Source of the DNA: Cloeon dipterum
Taxonomy: Eukaryota > Arthropoda > Insecta > Ephemeroptera > Baetidae
Assembly (NCBI RefSeq): GCF_949628265.1
Contig: NC_088786.1
Span: forward strand, 28,479,681-28,543,680
Direction: 5' to 3'
DNA length: 64,000 nt
Below, piece by piece: positions 1 to 11,407 of this stretch (position 1 is its first letter; each line of letters opens with the position of its first letter). The notes beneath the pieces were generated by a model that was not told where the DNA came from, did not search any database, and saw only the letters and a list, made by a program, of their open reading frames with translations. The position numbers and the translations under genes are program-made.

Positions 1-58
1 CCAGATTCAATTTTGCTGAATGTGCGGTGGCTATTTGATTCAGGGTTCCTATTATCAG

Positions 59-3000
59 CCTGGACTCGGGTGATGAGGGAGGAAAATCCGAACGCAGCCG
101 CACCAGAAGCAGGTCACCGAGAGGAAGAAGACGTAGGGGCGGTAGATCTCGCAGCAGAGAAAGACGAAGGGCGCGCCGCTCCAGAAGTACTTCAAGAGGT
201 CGCAGATCTCGCAGCAGATCCAGGAGGAGAGGGTGTGTTAACTAATAACTTTTCCAACCACTAAGTTTAGTATAACTTCTCAATTTTTTTCTAGAGTGCG
301 ATCTCGTAGCAGAGATAGAGAGGAAAGAGAGCAGGAGAGGGAAAAGGAGCGTGAACGCAAGAGGAAGGGACTTCCAACCATAAAGAAAGATCACTTGAGT
401 GGTAAGTAAACATGATATTGAAAAATAAATTTATTGCTCTTCTTACCTAACCCACAGTATGCAGCACTACTCTATGGGTGGGTCACCTTTCAAAGCTGGT
501 GCAACAGGAAGAGCTGTCGGACACATTTGGAGAGTATGGGGACATCATTTCAATTGACCTCATTCCCCCAAGAGGCTGTGCTTTTATCTGCATGAATAGG
601 CGGCAGGACGCGTACAAGGCGCTTACAAAGCTCAAGAATCACAAAATGCAGGGAAAAGTTATAACTGTAAGTGGATTATCCCGATCATAGTAAACCTTAA
701 TTTAAATTATTTTTTAACTTTAGCTTGCGTGGGCACCGGGTAAGGGTGTCAAAGGCAAAGAGTGGAAGGATTACTGGGAAGTTGAAGCTGGCTGTTCTTA
801 CATCCCCTGGTTGAAACTGAATCATGAGGTCAATTTGGAACAGTTTGAAGAAGGCGGCACAGTTGATGAGGAGACCATACCAGATTTCATGAGGAGTGAG
901 TGTTAATATCAAGCTCATATGAAGCGTGCTAATGCTCAGTAATTTTGTCAGACAAGACTCAGCAGATGATGCCTACATTAGTGCAACCATTCCTTCAGAT
1001 GCCAGAGGCCATAGCAGCGGCCACAGACACCACACAGCCCCCTCCCAATGCCTTGGGTGCTGGGAATCCTCTAGCCATGGTCCCACCATTCAGTCTGCCC
1101 CGTAAGTACTGATCACATATTTTTGTATTTAAGAAAAGTCACAGCATCTGTTGAAGCAATGGTAAATGAGGAAATTTGGTCCCCATAAATAATAATCCTC
1201 ATTATTTACTCAAGGTTATTGTATGGGAATTATATCTTCCATTTTGTTTCATTACATTTTGATTTTTCAATTCTTTGGGCTAAGTTCAATATTTCAATGC
1301 CAAGTCTTAACAGCAAGCTCACAAGTCAAAATGTGATTTTTACAGGTGACATATTTTCAGGATTTTCTTGTGTATGGGCAGTTTTTGGCTTTTTGTCTAC
1401 ATTGATTTAAATTACTGGATTGGTGGGCTGTTCGAAAATTTTCATTAACTTAAGGGACTTGGGTAATTTATTCTGCAACTTAATATGTTACAGCGCCACT
1501 GACCCTGGCAATGAACCCGAATTTGGTCTCCCTTGGAGTGCCACCACCTGGTATGCTGGTGCCTCCTGGTATGGTGGTGGGACCTTACGGTGCCCCAAAC
1601 CAGCTACTGTCCTCCCTTGGACAGATACCACTGCCTCCGTCAGCGCCCCCTTCTGGTGATAAGCTCCCTGATGTGGGTGGACCCCCTCCTGGAACTTTGG
1701 GTAGCGCTTCTGCAGCATCTATTGAGCCCGGCCTGCCAGACAAGCTGCTGGACAGCGAGATCACCATGGAAGAGGCCAATCAGGTGGCTGGCAACCAGAT
1801 GCGACTCAGTGATGAGCTACTAGCCTCTCTGAAAGGACCACCGCCATCCCAAGGGGGACTGCGCGAGTCACGGCGGCCACGCAGAGACCGCTGGGAACGT
1901 AGTCCAGAAGACACTCAGTGGGGGAGAGGTGGTGGACCTCCCGCAGACGACTTTGGTGGTGGAAGACCACCTCAGGGACCATCAGGACCCCCAGCTGGAA
2001 CCTCAGTACAGGAGCGCCTCCGTAATTTGGCTCATGGTGACTTCGAGTCAGCCGCCCGGTAAGCGCATTGTTCATTTCCTTTCTTGGCAACTTGTTATAT
2101 GTTAAGTTATCTGCTTAATGCAATTTGGTAATTTAAAATTTATCATTTGAGTTGCTATTTCATTCAATTAATGCAGATATTTTGGATATTTTGCAACATT
2201 TCTAAAGCTGGATGGATTGTATGAAATAAGTTAATTTTTTCTATTTTCGTTTCTGCTTCAGCCAAATCCAGCTTGTTTTGTCTTATAGTCAGTTACTTAT
2301 TATATTATCACTTTTTTAAGAGTTGGTTATTTCTCTATGAGACCGAAATTTGTGCATTACATACTTATTAATTGACAAATTAATTTCAACATTTAATGTT
2401 GATGATTTGAATATTTATTCATAAGCGTTTATTAAAATTTACTTGCCATAAAATATTCTTAATGATGCTGTTGATTAGATTTTTTTGAGACAAAATTTTT
2501 CACCTTGACTCCTATGCACAACATTTTACACAAGCAAGTTAGAATAGAGATTGTGCATTTTGTACCAATAAACAAAATAAAGCTTGAAAGGATTTTCGTT
2601 TTTAATATTCAGCGCAGCCAAAAAGTTATAAACTAAAATCTCTCTCATGGTTTGACCTAAAACAGCTTATTTTTGCATCCCTGCTTGAATTGCTCATCGC
2701 CATCTTATAGTGTCTCTTAACTTAGTGCAAATTTGCCCTCATTTGCCTTACAGTAAATTTTATTACAATACTTTTCCACCTTCCATCCATCCATGTTTTA
2801 TAATGAGAAGCGCCAAAAATTTTAAAGTTGAGTTATCATAATGATTGATCATGTCACATCTTCAGCCGCGTCTTCGAATTTCCACCTGAAACCCAAAAAC
2901 GCACCATGAACAATGAATTCTAATCTTGCAAATGCATCTGTAAAAATTCGGAAATTAGATCACAACTGCAACCCTTGCTGTTTTTGTTATAGTGGACCAT

Positions 3001-5626
3001 CAGTGCGCGAGCGTCACCTCTCTCCAGAGCGAGGCCTTTCGCCTGTGCCAAGGGATGCTGAGCTGATGCGTGGCCCGCCAGGTGACATGATGGAGCTAGA
3101 CTACATGGACGCGCCAGGGGGTCCACCACCCCGACGTTTCAGCCCCGATCCCTACCGAGGGCCCTCATTGCTTGGACCCCCACCAATGCACGAAGGTGGT
3201 GGTTTCCATGGAGGCCGCCTCCATGAGGAATTTGTTCCATTAGGACCCGAGTTTGGGCCTCCATTTGATGACTTTGGACCACTGCCCAATGGCCGCTTTG
3301 ATGACTTCCCACCAGACCACTTTGACGGTCCTCCAAGGGATGATTACCTCGAACGTGACTTCTTCCCACCTCATCCTGCTGACATGTTCCACGGCCCACC
3401 AGATGGCTTTGGGTCTCGCATGATGGGGCCTGGCGGACCCATGAGAGGCGAGTTTATTTCAATTTCTGCTCTCTGTTGTGATTGTTTTCACTGTTCCAGC
3501 AACAAGGTGTGAACTTGTGTCTTTTTCTGTTTCAGGCATGTTCAGAGGACCAAGAGGAGGACCAATGGGCATGAGAGGCCCACGTCCCATGCGAGGAGGA
3601 CCTCCAGGTATAGCAAACATTCACGCTTTCTACCTTTTCCTTGATTTGATGAACTTGCAGCTCTAGTTTTAAAAATGGTCATAATATAACCTTAATTATG
3701 TGACGTAAATTAAAAAACTTGGTATATATCCATTTCTTGAAGTTATATTTCAAATTTAATTTAATTAATTTTCACTCAAGGCTTTTTCAAAATTCTAATT
3801 GAGAATTTGGGAGGAGCTACGGAAATAAATTTAAAATCCTTGTAAAGCGCCGATTCAAATGAATAATATATTATTGAGTATGACACCTTTGTAGCATGGA
3901 AGAAACATTTACAATGGAAGGAAAGAGACTAAGGCTAGGTGTGAAATTTGACAGGAATAATTAAATACCACGTTCTAGTACTGTACAGCTCACTTTTTTC
4001 GGCTCCGCAAGCCTCATCAGCAGAACTTTACCTCCTAAATAGAATTCAAACCTTTGGATTCGCTGCAGATAATTCTGAATCACTGCTGTTGAAACTGGTT
4101 GAACTATAAAAAATCAGATGCTTTAAATTTCATCTGTTATATGAAGCTATTTCTCAAGTGCTAAATTCTGCTACTGCACGAAAACTCTTGTGTTCCCCCT
4201 ATGACAACTGCATCTACTGCTGACTTTATTATATAAAAAAATTAAGAATGGCTGATGAGTACTGCGGGCCTAAAGATCCGCTATTTATTGTGAGAACGTG
4301 TTATTATTTAGTTTTTCCTCTCAAAGATCACTCCTAGCCACCCATTCTTGTCATTTCCGCACATATAGTATATGCATATTTTTGTATTATCATACAATTT
4401 CATGCGTGTGTATTTCTTTTAATTTCTATTTATTGCATTGTTAGGTAATTGATTGGTATCAGGCCGGTTCATTTTATTTTCATTTATTTTGCAATTGACA
4501 TCAATGAAATGACTAGTTCCCTTGGCGCGTAAATACAGGATTTACTCTTAAGTAAAATCAACTTCATATCATTTGATTATCAAGCAGTGGAAACTATTTT
4601 CAATAATGAGTAAGATTGGTGTTATTTTATGGGGAAAATGGCAAAAAATATGCAAACATGGGGATTTTGCTGCTTCAAGAAATGGAAATTGAGTCTGACG
4701 TAGATTTTTTTCGTCTCGCTTGTGAGAAATCATTAAACTGTAACGACCATATAATATATTATATTAAAAAAAAAAATAAGAAAAAAAGTAGAAAACAAGG
4801 GCTGCATTTCATCTTTTCGGAAATTCCACCATCGTTCGTTTTCTCTGTTGCGCGATGTTTTGGGGGAGAACGTCTCTCTTAGGGGCTATTAGCAGAGCCG
4901 ACTGCAAGCGTTGGGCTTTTCACAGGTGGGCTGTGGCACGAAGGTGATGGCCTTCCGCCCTACGACCCCATGGACGAGGCCTTTGGCAGTGGGCCGCCTC
5001 CCTTCTTTGACGACCCGATGGACATGCCGCCAAGACGCCACCCACGTGATCGCGGAGGTCGTGGTCGCTTTGCCGGTGGCCGCGGTCGATGGGAAGAAGG
5101 CCGTCCTCCAAGGGATGACCGTCCTCCTCGAGATGATCGCCCACCAAGGGACGAACGTCCTCCAAGAGACGATCGCCCGGCCAGGGAAGATCGCTCTTCC
5201 AGGGAAGACAGACCTCCCAGGGAAGACAGACCTCCCAGGGAAGATAGGCCTCCCAGGGAAGAGCGCCACTCACGGGAAGAACGGCCACCAAGGGAAGATC
5301 GTAATTCCAGAGAAGATCGCCCTCCGCGAGAGCGTGATGAGCGGTCATCTAGAGATGATAGGCCTCCCAGAGAAGAGAGGCCACCGAGGGAGGAGGAGCC
5401 GCGCAGGGAACGTGGCGAACGCAGCCGTCCCTCCAGGTGGAACAAGGCTAGTCCGCCACCCCCAGAGAAGCCCTCAGAAATAGCTCAACCTGAACAAGTT
5501 CCTCTTGCGCCAGAAGAGCCAAGTGTGCAAAACGGAGCTGCAGAAGAGCAACACGCTCCAGAGCCCACTTCTTTAGTGGAGCCAAGTCCTGCGGACGTCC
5601 CCGGAGAAGCCCCCTCAGTTGAGTGA
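59..5626 (+). CDS. SCAF8: SR-like CTD-associated factor SCAF4/SCAF8 homologue (3' part of gene, 5' end outside window)
   Basis: Nine phase-consistent exons: 59-232, 295-401, 458-666, 724-895, 952-1101, 1494-2058, 2993-3447, 3536-3607 and 4926-5626 (TGA 5624-5626). The first two borders are the least certain. In order the protein has an Arg-Ser tract, an Arg/Glu-rich linker, one RRM (RNP2 LWVGHL, RNP1 GCAFICM, then LAWAPGKGVKG), a segment with YIPWLKL and EEGGTVDEET, a Pro/Gly/Met-rich region, and an Arg-Asp-Pro-Arg-Glu repeat tail. The RRM and the flanking YIPW/EGG block match SCAF4/SCAF8, nuclear proteins that bind the phosphorylated RNA polymerase II C-terminal domain and suppress premature cleavage and polyadenylation. 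The N-terminal CTD-interacting domain of that family must lie upstream of the window. The intron after 3447 has a GC donor. SCAF4 versus SCAF8 cannot be separated, since insects usually have one gene. The family call is secure. Confidence 0.9.
458..895 (+). other. RRM-encoding exon pair of the SCAF gene
   Basis: Exons 458-666 and 724-895 encode the single RNA-recognition motif and its C-terminal extension. RNP2 (LWVGHL) follows directly after the CSTT lead-in, and RNP1 (GCAFICMN) sits in the PPRGCAF context typical of SCAF4/8. The phase-0 intron (667-723) is 57 bp, GTAAGT to TTTAG. Reading through it meets an in-frame stop at 688-690, so retention would truncate the protein just after the RRM core. 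Confidence 0.85.
5100..5410 (+). repeat. In-exon tandem repeat coding an Arg-Asp/Glu-Pro-Pro-Arg tail
   Basis: The last SCAF exon contains about 15 imperfect copies of a roughly 15-21-base unit encoding variants of DRPPRED and ERPPRED, with a few serine-bearing variants (DRSSRED, ERHSREE). The DNA repeat also opens long overlapping frames in the other plus frames and on the minus strand. Those frames are by-products of the periodicity. Confidence 0.85.
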
Positions 5627-6250
5627 ATTCAACACTTCAGCAAAGAAGACGCCCCTTACCAGAGCTGTGATCAGATGACACAAGACCGCCCTGCCGAGAA
5701 ACGCACTTTCACGGCCTGAAAGGTGCCAGTGGCACGCACTTTGCACTCCCTCGCAAGGAGACAAACTTTCATTTAAATTGCACTAAATAATTGTACCGCT
5801 CGAGATAATTGGCAAACTATTAAGATGTACAATTGTTTGCTCCTCTCAGTTGTGCAACCTCGGCTAGAGCGTCTTGACCGATGCCAAAGAGATTTTTACA
5901 AAAGCTATTTTTACAAGAAAATAATGAAACAGTTTTTTGCTATTGAAATCAGTTGTTTGAATGCAAGAGAACATAAAAGAATTGAAGTAGTAAGATTCAG
6001 CGAGCATCCAAGGTAGGTCATCGTCATCAAACAGCTGGAAGGGCAACGCGGCTTGGAGAGGGCAGGACTCCGCCAGCGCCCACACTCAAGTTGAGTGCGT
6101 GGTGCAAGGTATTGTGTAAATACAACGCGCGAGTGTGACCGAAACTGTGAAATTTGCAAAAGAATTGACTTTTCTCTCTATCACCGTAACTAGTTATAAC
6201 TTTAATTAATTAATTATCCATTGTATGGCATGCCTTTCGATGTGTTAAAA

Positions 6251-6256
6251 AATAAA
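6251..6256 (+). promoter_or_regulatory. Poly(A) signal AATAAA of the SCAF gene
   Basis: The canonical hexamer lies 625 bp after the SCAF stop codon. The intervening 5627-6250 holds no convincing ORF and reads as 3' UTR. It is the natural 3' end for this gene, although an extended UTR is not excluded. Confidence 0.6.
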
Positions 6257-7040
6257 AATGCGCCGTCGACCAACCTGACGCACCTTTTATTCACAATCAA
6301 TCCGCATAGTTACTGCATTAATCTACCGTCAAAGCTGACGCTATTTCTTCAATCAAATTAGGAGTAATATTTAATCACGCATTATATATTTCCGAATTTT
6401 GTATTCGGTCTTGAAGAATTGACACAAATACCGAACATTTAGAGGATTTTCCGGACTAAGTTCGGTTTTTCGTGAATACTCCTATCTCCGACACTTATTA
6501 TGAAATTAATGTCTACAGTTCTAGTTAAGCTAATAATATTGCGTTTGCCGTATCTTATTTGTTATATATTGTAATATTTGTTTATGATATTTTAGCCTCG
6601 TATATTTCTCAATTCTTTAGGAGTTCAGTTTTGACTGAAATGATGTTCCTTCTCGCGCTTTTCAATATTCATTCCAGGCTTAGCACATGCAGATTATTAA
6701 TCGTCTGCAATTTTAAATTGCATATTATTTTCATCTGAGGGGTTTGAATTAATTACGGGCGTCGAGGTCGAGTCGGCATGCCATGCAATGGATTTAGCGC
6801 GTACTCGCAGCTCGTATAGCATTATTCTACAGTTTTGCTGGAGGTTAGTTGGCCCAGAATGCACCTGCTTCGCTAGTGCCATCTATCAGAGGGTTGGCTC
6901 AGCAAATCACTTGTCCATCAAAACCTCAGCTCGCAAATTCACAGCTGCTATATATTCCGCGATTTCAAGTAGTATTGGTACAAATGCGGCAGACAGTCAC
7001 TCCAAAAACTTATTTTTCAATCTGCTGAGCAATGTTTTAG
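6257..7040. other. Intergenic AT-rich DNA between SCAF and Rfx
   Basis: No gene-like ORF, RNA gene or repeat was recognised. The short ORFs overlapping 6697-7048 have no splice context or recognisable protein composition. Confidence 0.4.
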
Positions 7041-7475
7041 AAACATAATTCAATTTATATTACATTAGTTGCTGATGTTAACGTTTGTCGATAAAAGTTT
7101 GGCCACTCAGTCGATCGAATCTGCGAAAGTAGTGCCGCGACAAATCCTAGCGCCGTAGTCATAGAGACACCATTTGGTCGCCAGTCAACAACAAACAGGT
7201 AAATAACCGGCTTTTTGAGGCCAAAATAATGACCACGATCAGGTCTGCCTGCCCCAAAGAATAGGCGAAGGTCAGTTGGAGGCTTGGCTAACCCAAAAGA
7301 TACGCAGGGACGAATGGACGAGGCCAAATCGAGCGATTGTTTGGTTGCCATGGCGACCATTGTTGTTAGGGGTTGAAATCGGGCGTCCGATTTTCGCTCT
7401 TTCGGACGCACACATTGTTGGGAGTGCTCGCCAAATCTGCCGGAGAAAACTAGGAAGCCGAGTGTTGCTGACTAA
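7041..7475 (+). promoter_or_regulatory. Candidate Rfx promoter / first non-coding exon region with X-box
   Basis: This GC-richer stretch follows the SCAF 3' end. It contains two donor-like sites: CAG|GTAAAT (exon end 7198) and TAA|GTGAGT (exon end 7475). It also carries a near-palindromic X-box at 7343-7358. Because the first coding Rfx exon is preceded by a clear acceptor at 11344-11345, a non-coding first exon must lie upstream, and this is the best-looking place. The exact start site is not visible. The 118-codon minus ORF here has no family resemblance. Confidence 0.4.
7343..7358 (+). promoter_or_regulatory. X-box (RFX-binding site) GGTTGCCATGGCGACC
   Basis: Two inverted half-sites, GGTTGCC and GGCGACC, are separated by AT. 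The left half fits the consensus GTNRCC exactly. The right half differs from RGYAAC at one position (GGCGAC). X-boxes are bound by RFX dimers, and this one lies upstream of the window's own Rfx gene, so it may mediate autoregulation. Binding is inferred. Confidence 0.5.
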
Positions 7476-10400
7476 GTGAGTTTGGACAAGGGGAGGAAGG
7501 CCTACACAGCTTTCAGCAAGGGGTTGGATGGCGCACCAAGAACATCACTCGGAGGGTCTCCGAAAATTTGAAGGGGCCCCCAGTGCGGTCTAGGGCGTGG
7601 GCACTGTTCGTGAATTTAACCACTGGACAATTATTTTAGTTAAAGTTCACTCCTCGCTCACCACTTTTACTTCTCTGTTCAATGTTATTCTTATGAAAAA
7701 ACGAAGTGAGTAAGTGAGCAAGAATTAAGGTGTTAAGAAAAGGGTTTTCGTCCTTGAATAGCCGAAAAGCTCAAGCGATAAACCGTTCACCTCTGCACCC
7801 CACCTGGCGAAGGGTACGGGTCGCAACGCGCCGGCTGGACGTAACGGTGGCTGCCCTCACTTCGCCAGGAGGGTGCGCGGGGCAGGTGGCCGCAGAATCG
7901 GCCGCCTGGAACGGTGGACGTTACATCGGTTGCACGTAATAATATTTCATTTGATTGGTTGGTCGTATCAAAGGTGTACCTTAAACTAGAGCGCGAGTTG
8001 TAGTGGTATTTTGTGCTGGCTTGCGTTGGTGGTTGTCGCCCAGAGAGACGAAGGGAGGTGGTGCGGACAAGAGGGAATTTGCCTCATCGCACTTGAAGCT
8101 TCAAAAGGAATTAGCCGACAGTATGGGTATGTTTGGGTTTGCATCGAATTCCGCGCATTACGCGACCCCCGCTCGCCTCTGCTTATTCTGAGGCTGTGCT
8201 GAGGGACGGGAGGCGGAGGGAGATCAAGGAAAAGCAGCCTTAATCCAGATTTACTTGGAATTGTGATGGGACGTAGCAGCTGATCGTACTTGATATTGAA
8301 TGAAAAGCCGTGTACCATTCGCATTTTCTCAAAATCCCTCTCGAGCTCTGAACACGCGCAAATCAATTCATGCTGTGCAAATGCAAATACAAACACACGG
8401 ATGCGTGATAAAACATGAAAATAGAAATATGGACTTATTACGAAAGAAAAACGACAAGCGATTAATGCCATAAGAGTTTGCAAGGGCAGGGGTTTAGGCA
8501 CGCGTTCTACAGCACCAGTCGCATGCCCGATACCCAATTTAAAAATTTCTTTCCTTGATCGGTTTTGGTTGACGAGTGTTATTTTACCAGTTGAAACAAT
8601 ATTTTGTCTGTGAATCCGTGAAATTCTTGATATTAATTATTTTAGGAATTAGCAAACGTTTTGTTTATCTTTTGATACAATCGATTCCGTTAATTGTAGT
8701 TAAAAAGGGAATTTCCTCAACAGAAAAATAGCACTGGTTCATTTACGCAATCAAGTAACCAAATAACATTGATTATCAATTTGCTAAATCAATTAAACCT
8801 GCAATATCTCGCTCGTACCATTTTAACTCTGACAACAGCTTCCATTTGAAACCCTGTATAGTGAAATAGATTTGTTTGAATATTTTATTATTTTATTACT
8901 TTTTTTCAGTTGAAAGATTTAAATATAAACAAATCCAGCTTGAATGTGCAGTCCATGGTTAAATCGTTCTAATTTTTATTTTCGCTAGAAAAACTAAACG
9001 CATTTTTATTATTACTTAAAAAATGGCCTCAAATACTGTACAAAGTGTCTTAATTTATTGATTTTGATGGGGAGAGCGATTAGACTCTCAAAAGTTAGGG
9101 ACTTAATTCCTCTTCTTGATTTTCTGTTTGAGCTTTGTAGGAATTGGAATGGTTCAGGTATCAAATGTTTAATAGGCAACCGGTGCGTCTCGTATGCCAA
9201 GAAGTTGCATAAATCCACCTCTTGTTACAGTATGTTGTGGTTTACGGTGGCCCTGAGATTCCTGATATGGTTTTTTTTTTAAAAAAAGGCCATTGCTCAA
9301 AACTATTTTAACTTGTTAATTAGTTCAGCTTTTTTTCTGTTTATCCATCATTAGATTGAAAAGAATGATTGACTGGTGTACAATCCCAAGTATCGATATA
9401 AACTCTTATTAAACGTTTCAATCTACTTGTCAGATCCAGTCGAACGGTAGCGTGACATGTTAATAATTAAACTTCTGTCACGACAGAAAGCAATATTCGA
9501 ACATTAAAAAGCGTTGAAGGTGTGATAAAAAGCCCCGTGGAAGTGAAAAATTCGCGCAATCAAAAAAGTGTGCCTGTCAATGGGAGTATGGTGATTTTGA
9601 ATGTCTCGATTTTTAATAAAGTGGCGTCGGATTCAGTCTGGGGTGGAGGGGCTTTGGGCCGTCAGGTGGAAGACACACTCGCGTGTATAATTAGGCCGCG
9701 TGCTGCTCTCGTTAAAAGTTTCTGATCTCTTGCACACACCCTCTCGCAGGCGCGCACACGCCCCTACCTTGAATTCGAGAGCAAAAGAGTGCAGAATCCA
9801 GCCGAGGCTGCCGGGAAAAGGGAAGAATGGAAACTTTCAAAAGAAACCGAATCGAATTGGAATTCGGCAAGTAAAGGCGGCTCTCGCATTTCTCCGCCGC
9901 ACTCATTGTCGGTTGCCAACTCAAAGCGGATTCCACTCGGCGGGTGCGTGGATGTATTCAGTTTGTACCGACACAATAATTGGTACCTTCCTTTGTCGAT
10001 GTCATATTGCCTTGCCAGAAAAAAATCGGATATTTAGGAAAACTCTTTCAGCGATGGAAAAATGTGGGAATTCAGACATTTGCTACTGTTCAATCTCTAA
10101 GCAAAATTTAAAAAATAGAAGTACAACCCAACTTTTTAGTTTTCCGTTTTATTTAATTAATTTTAGTTATTACTTCAGTTTTAAATTTTCTAGAAATTGA
10201 GACATAATTTCAATTTTAGCTATTTTCCAACTTAAAGGTTTAAGAATCACAGGTGTAAAAGTATTGCGTGCATTCAATAGGTGCTTTAGTGCCACAAACG
10301 TTGTCTTTATTTCAGTACACAAAAAGCTGCGTGCAACCGATAAATAATCCTTTTTTAATTTATGAAAATATTTATTTGTTAATACAGATAACTTTTTATC

Positions 10401-11345
10401 ATTTATTCTGCTTTTCACATTGATGCATAATTTTATTTTGAAGTGACTCTTTTGGTTTTCCTGCGAGGGTGTTATCATTCGAAGTAAAAAATTGAACTGG
10501 CTCCTTATTAATTGTGTGCGACGAATCGCTTCGACGAGTAATTAGTTGTAGATGGATATTCCGATCGAGTGCACTCGCAGAATGCAATAACGTTCATCGG
10601 GGGACGATGACTAATTGGCCCGCGATGCAAGCCGCCCTCGAACGCGCGCGACTCACCTGCTTGCCACCCCCATAACACCTGGGCTGACTCACCCCGGTAG
10701 ACGCGCTCCCCCGCAAGCTTCCGAAATAGCTAGCCAGAGAGCATTCTCGTGGCAATCGTGGCGCACATAGCTGAAATTCAAGCTTTGGAACACCTCCGCG
10801 GGCCAAATGCAATGCCAGAAAAATTCGTTGAGGAGAGAGTAGAAGGGTATTTGAAATTTGTGAAAATTCACCATGCTCCTTACTTCGATATAAGGAATTC
10901 TAATCTCTGGAATATCTGGAGGCAGATTACTAGATTTTAAAAAGGGATAAAAATAGATCCTCTGCGAAGTTGTTGAAACTGTCTTAATCTTTGAAAAAGT
11001 CAGTTTTGTATCAAGCTGAAATCTTTTAAATTTGTTGATTTTGCCCTCTGTTAATTTAAACATCGTGGAAAATCTTTTTTCTTTTCGCTTTTTCCGTCCT
11101 TTCTCTGATTTTCCTTTAATAATTTGAAATTAATTTTCGTTGACAATCTTGTAGTGTTTATCTTCCTTTTTTAAAATATTTCATACCCCTAATAAATGAC
11201 ATTCATAACCAGGCATTTACTTCCACTTCTACATCTTTCAACACATCTAATTAATAAAAATCATGAATTAATTTTTTAATTTATAATTTTTTAATTTATA
11301 AAAAATAAATAAAGAGTAATCATTGTTGCGTCGGCTTTTTTTTAG
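7476..11345. other. Probable first intron / upstream region of Rfx
   Basis: About 3.9 kb without a supportable coding exon. GC-richer patches occur at about 7780-7930, 8000-8230, 9640-9960 and 10600-10740, and the rest is AT-rich. ORFs of 60-183 codons are present on both strands, but they overlap each other, lack splice context and match no family I recognise. The stretch ends in a polypyrimidine tract and AG at 11344-11345, the acceptor for the first Rfx coding exon. Confidence 0.35.
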
Positions 11346-11407
11346 TGCGGCCGGTGCGGTCTGCTTGTTTGACAGCGGCAGCAGGAGCAGCGAGAGGGCG
11401 GCGCACG

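Noticed and set aside
4911..5483. 190-codon plus-frame ORF and 126-161-codon minus ORFs over the end of the SCAF gene
   Set aside because: They are shadows opened by the repeat periodicity of the SCAF tail. The frame ending at 5626 joins the upstream exons in phase.
7055..7411. 118-codon minus ORF containing the X-box region
   Set aside because: No recognisable protein. It overlaps the likely Rfx promoter.
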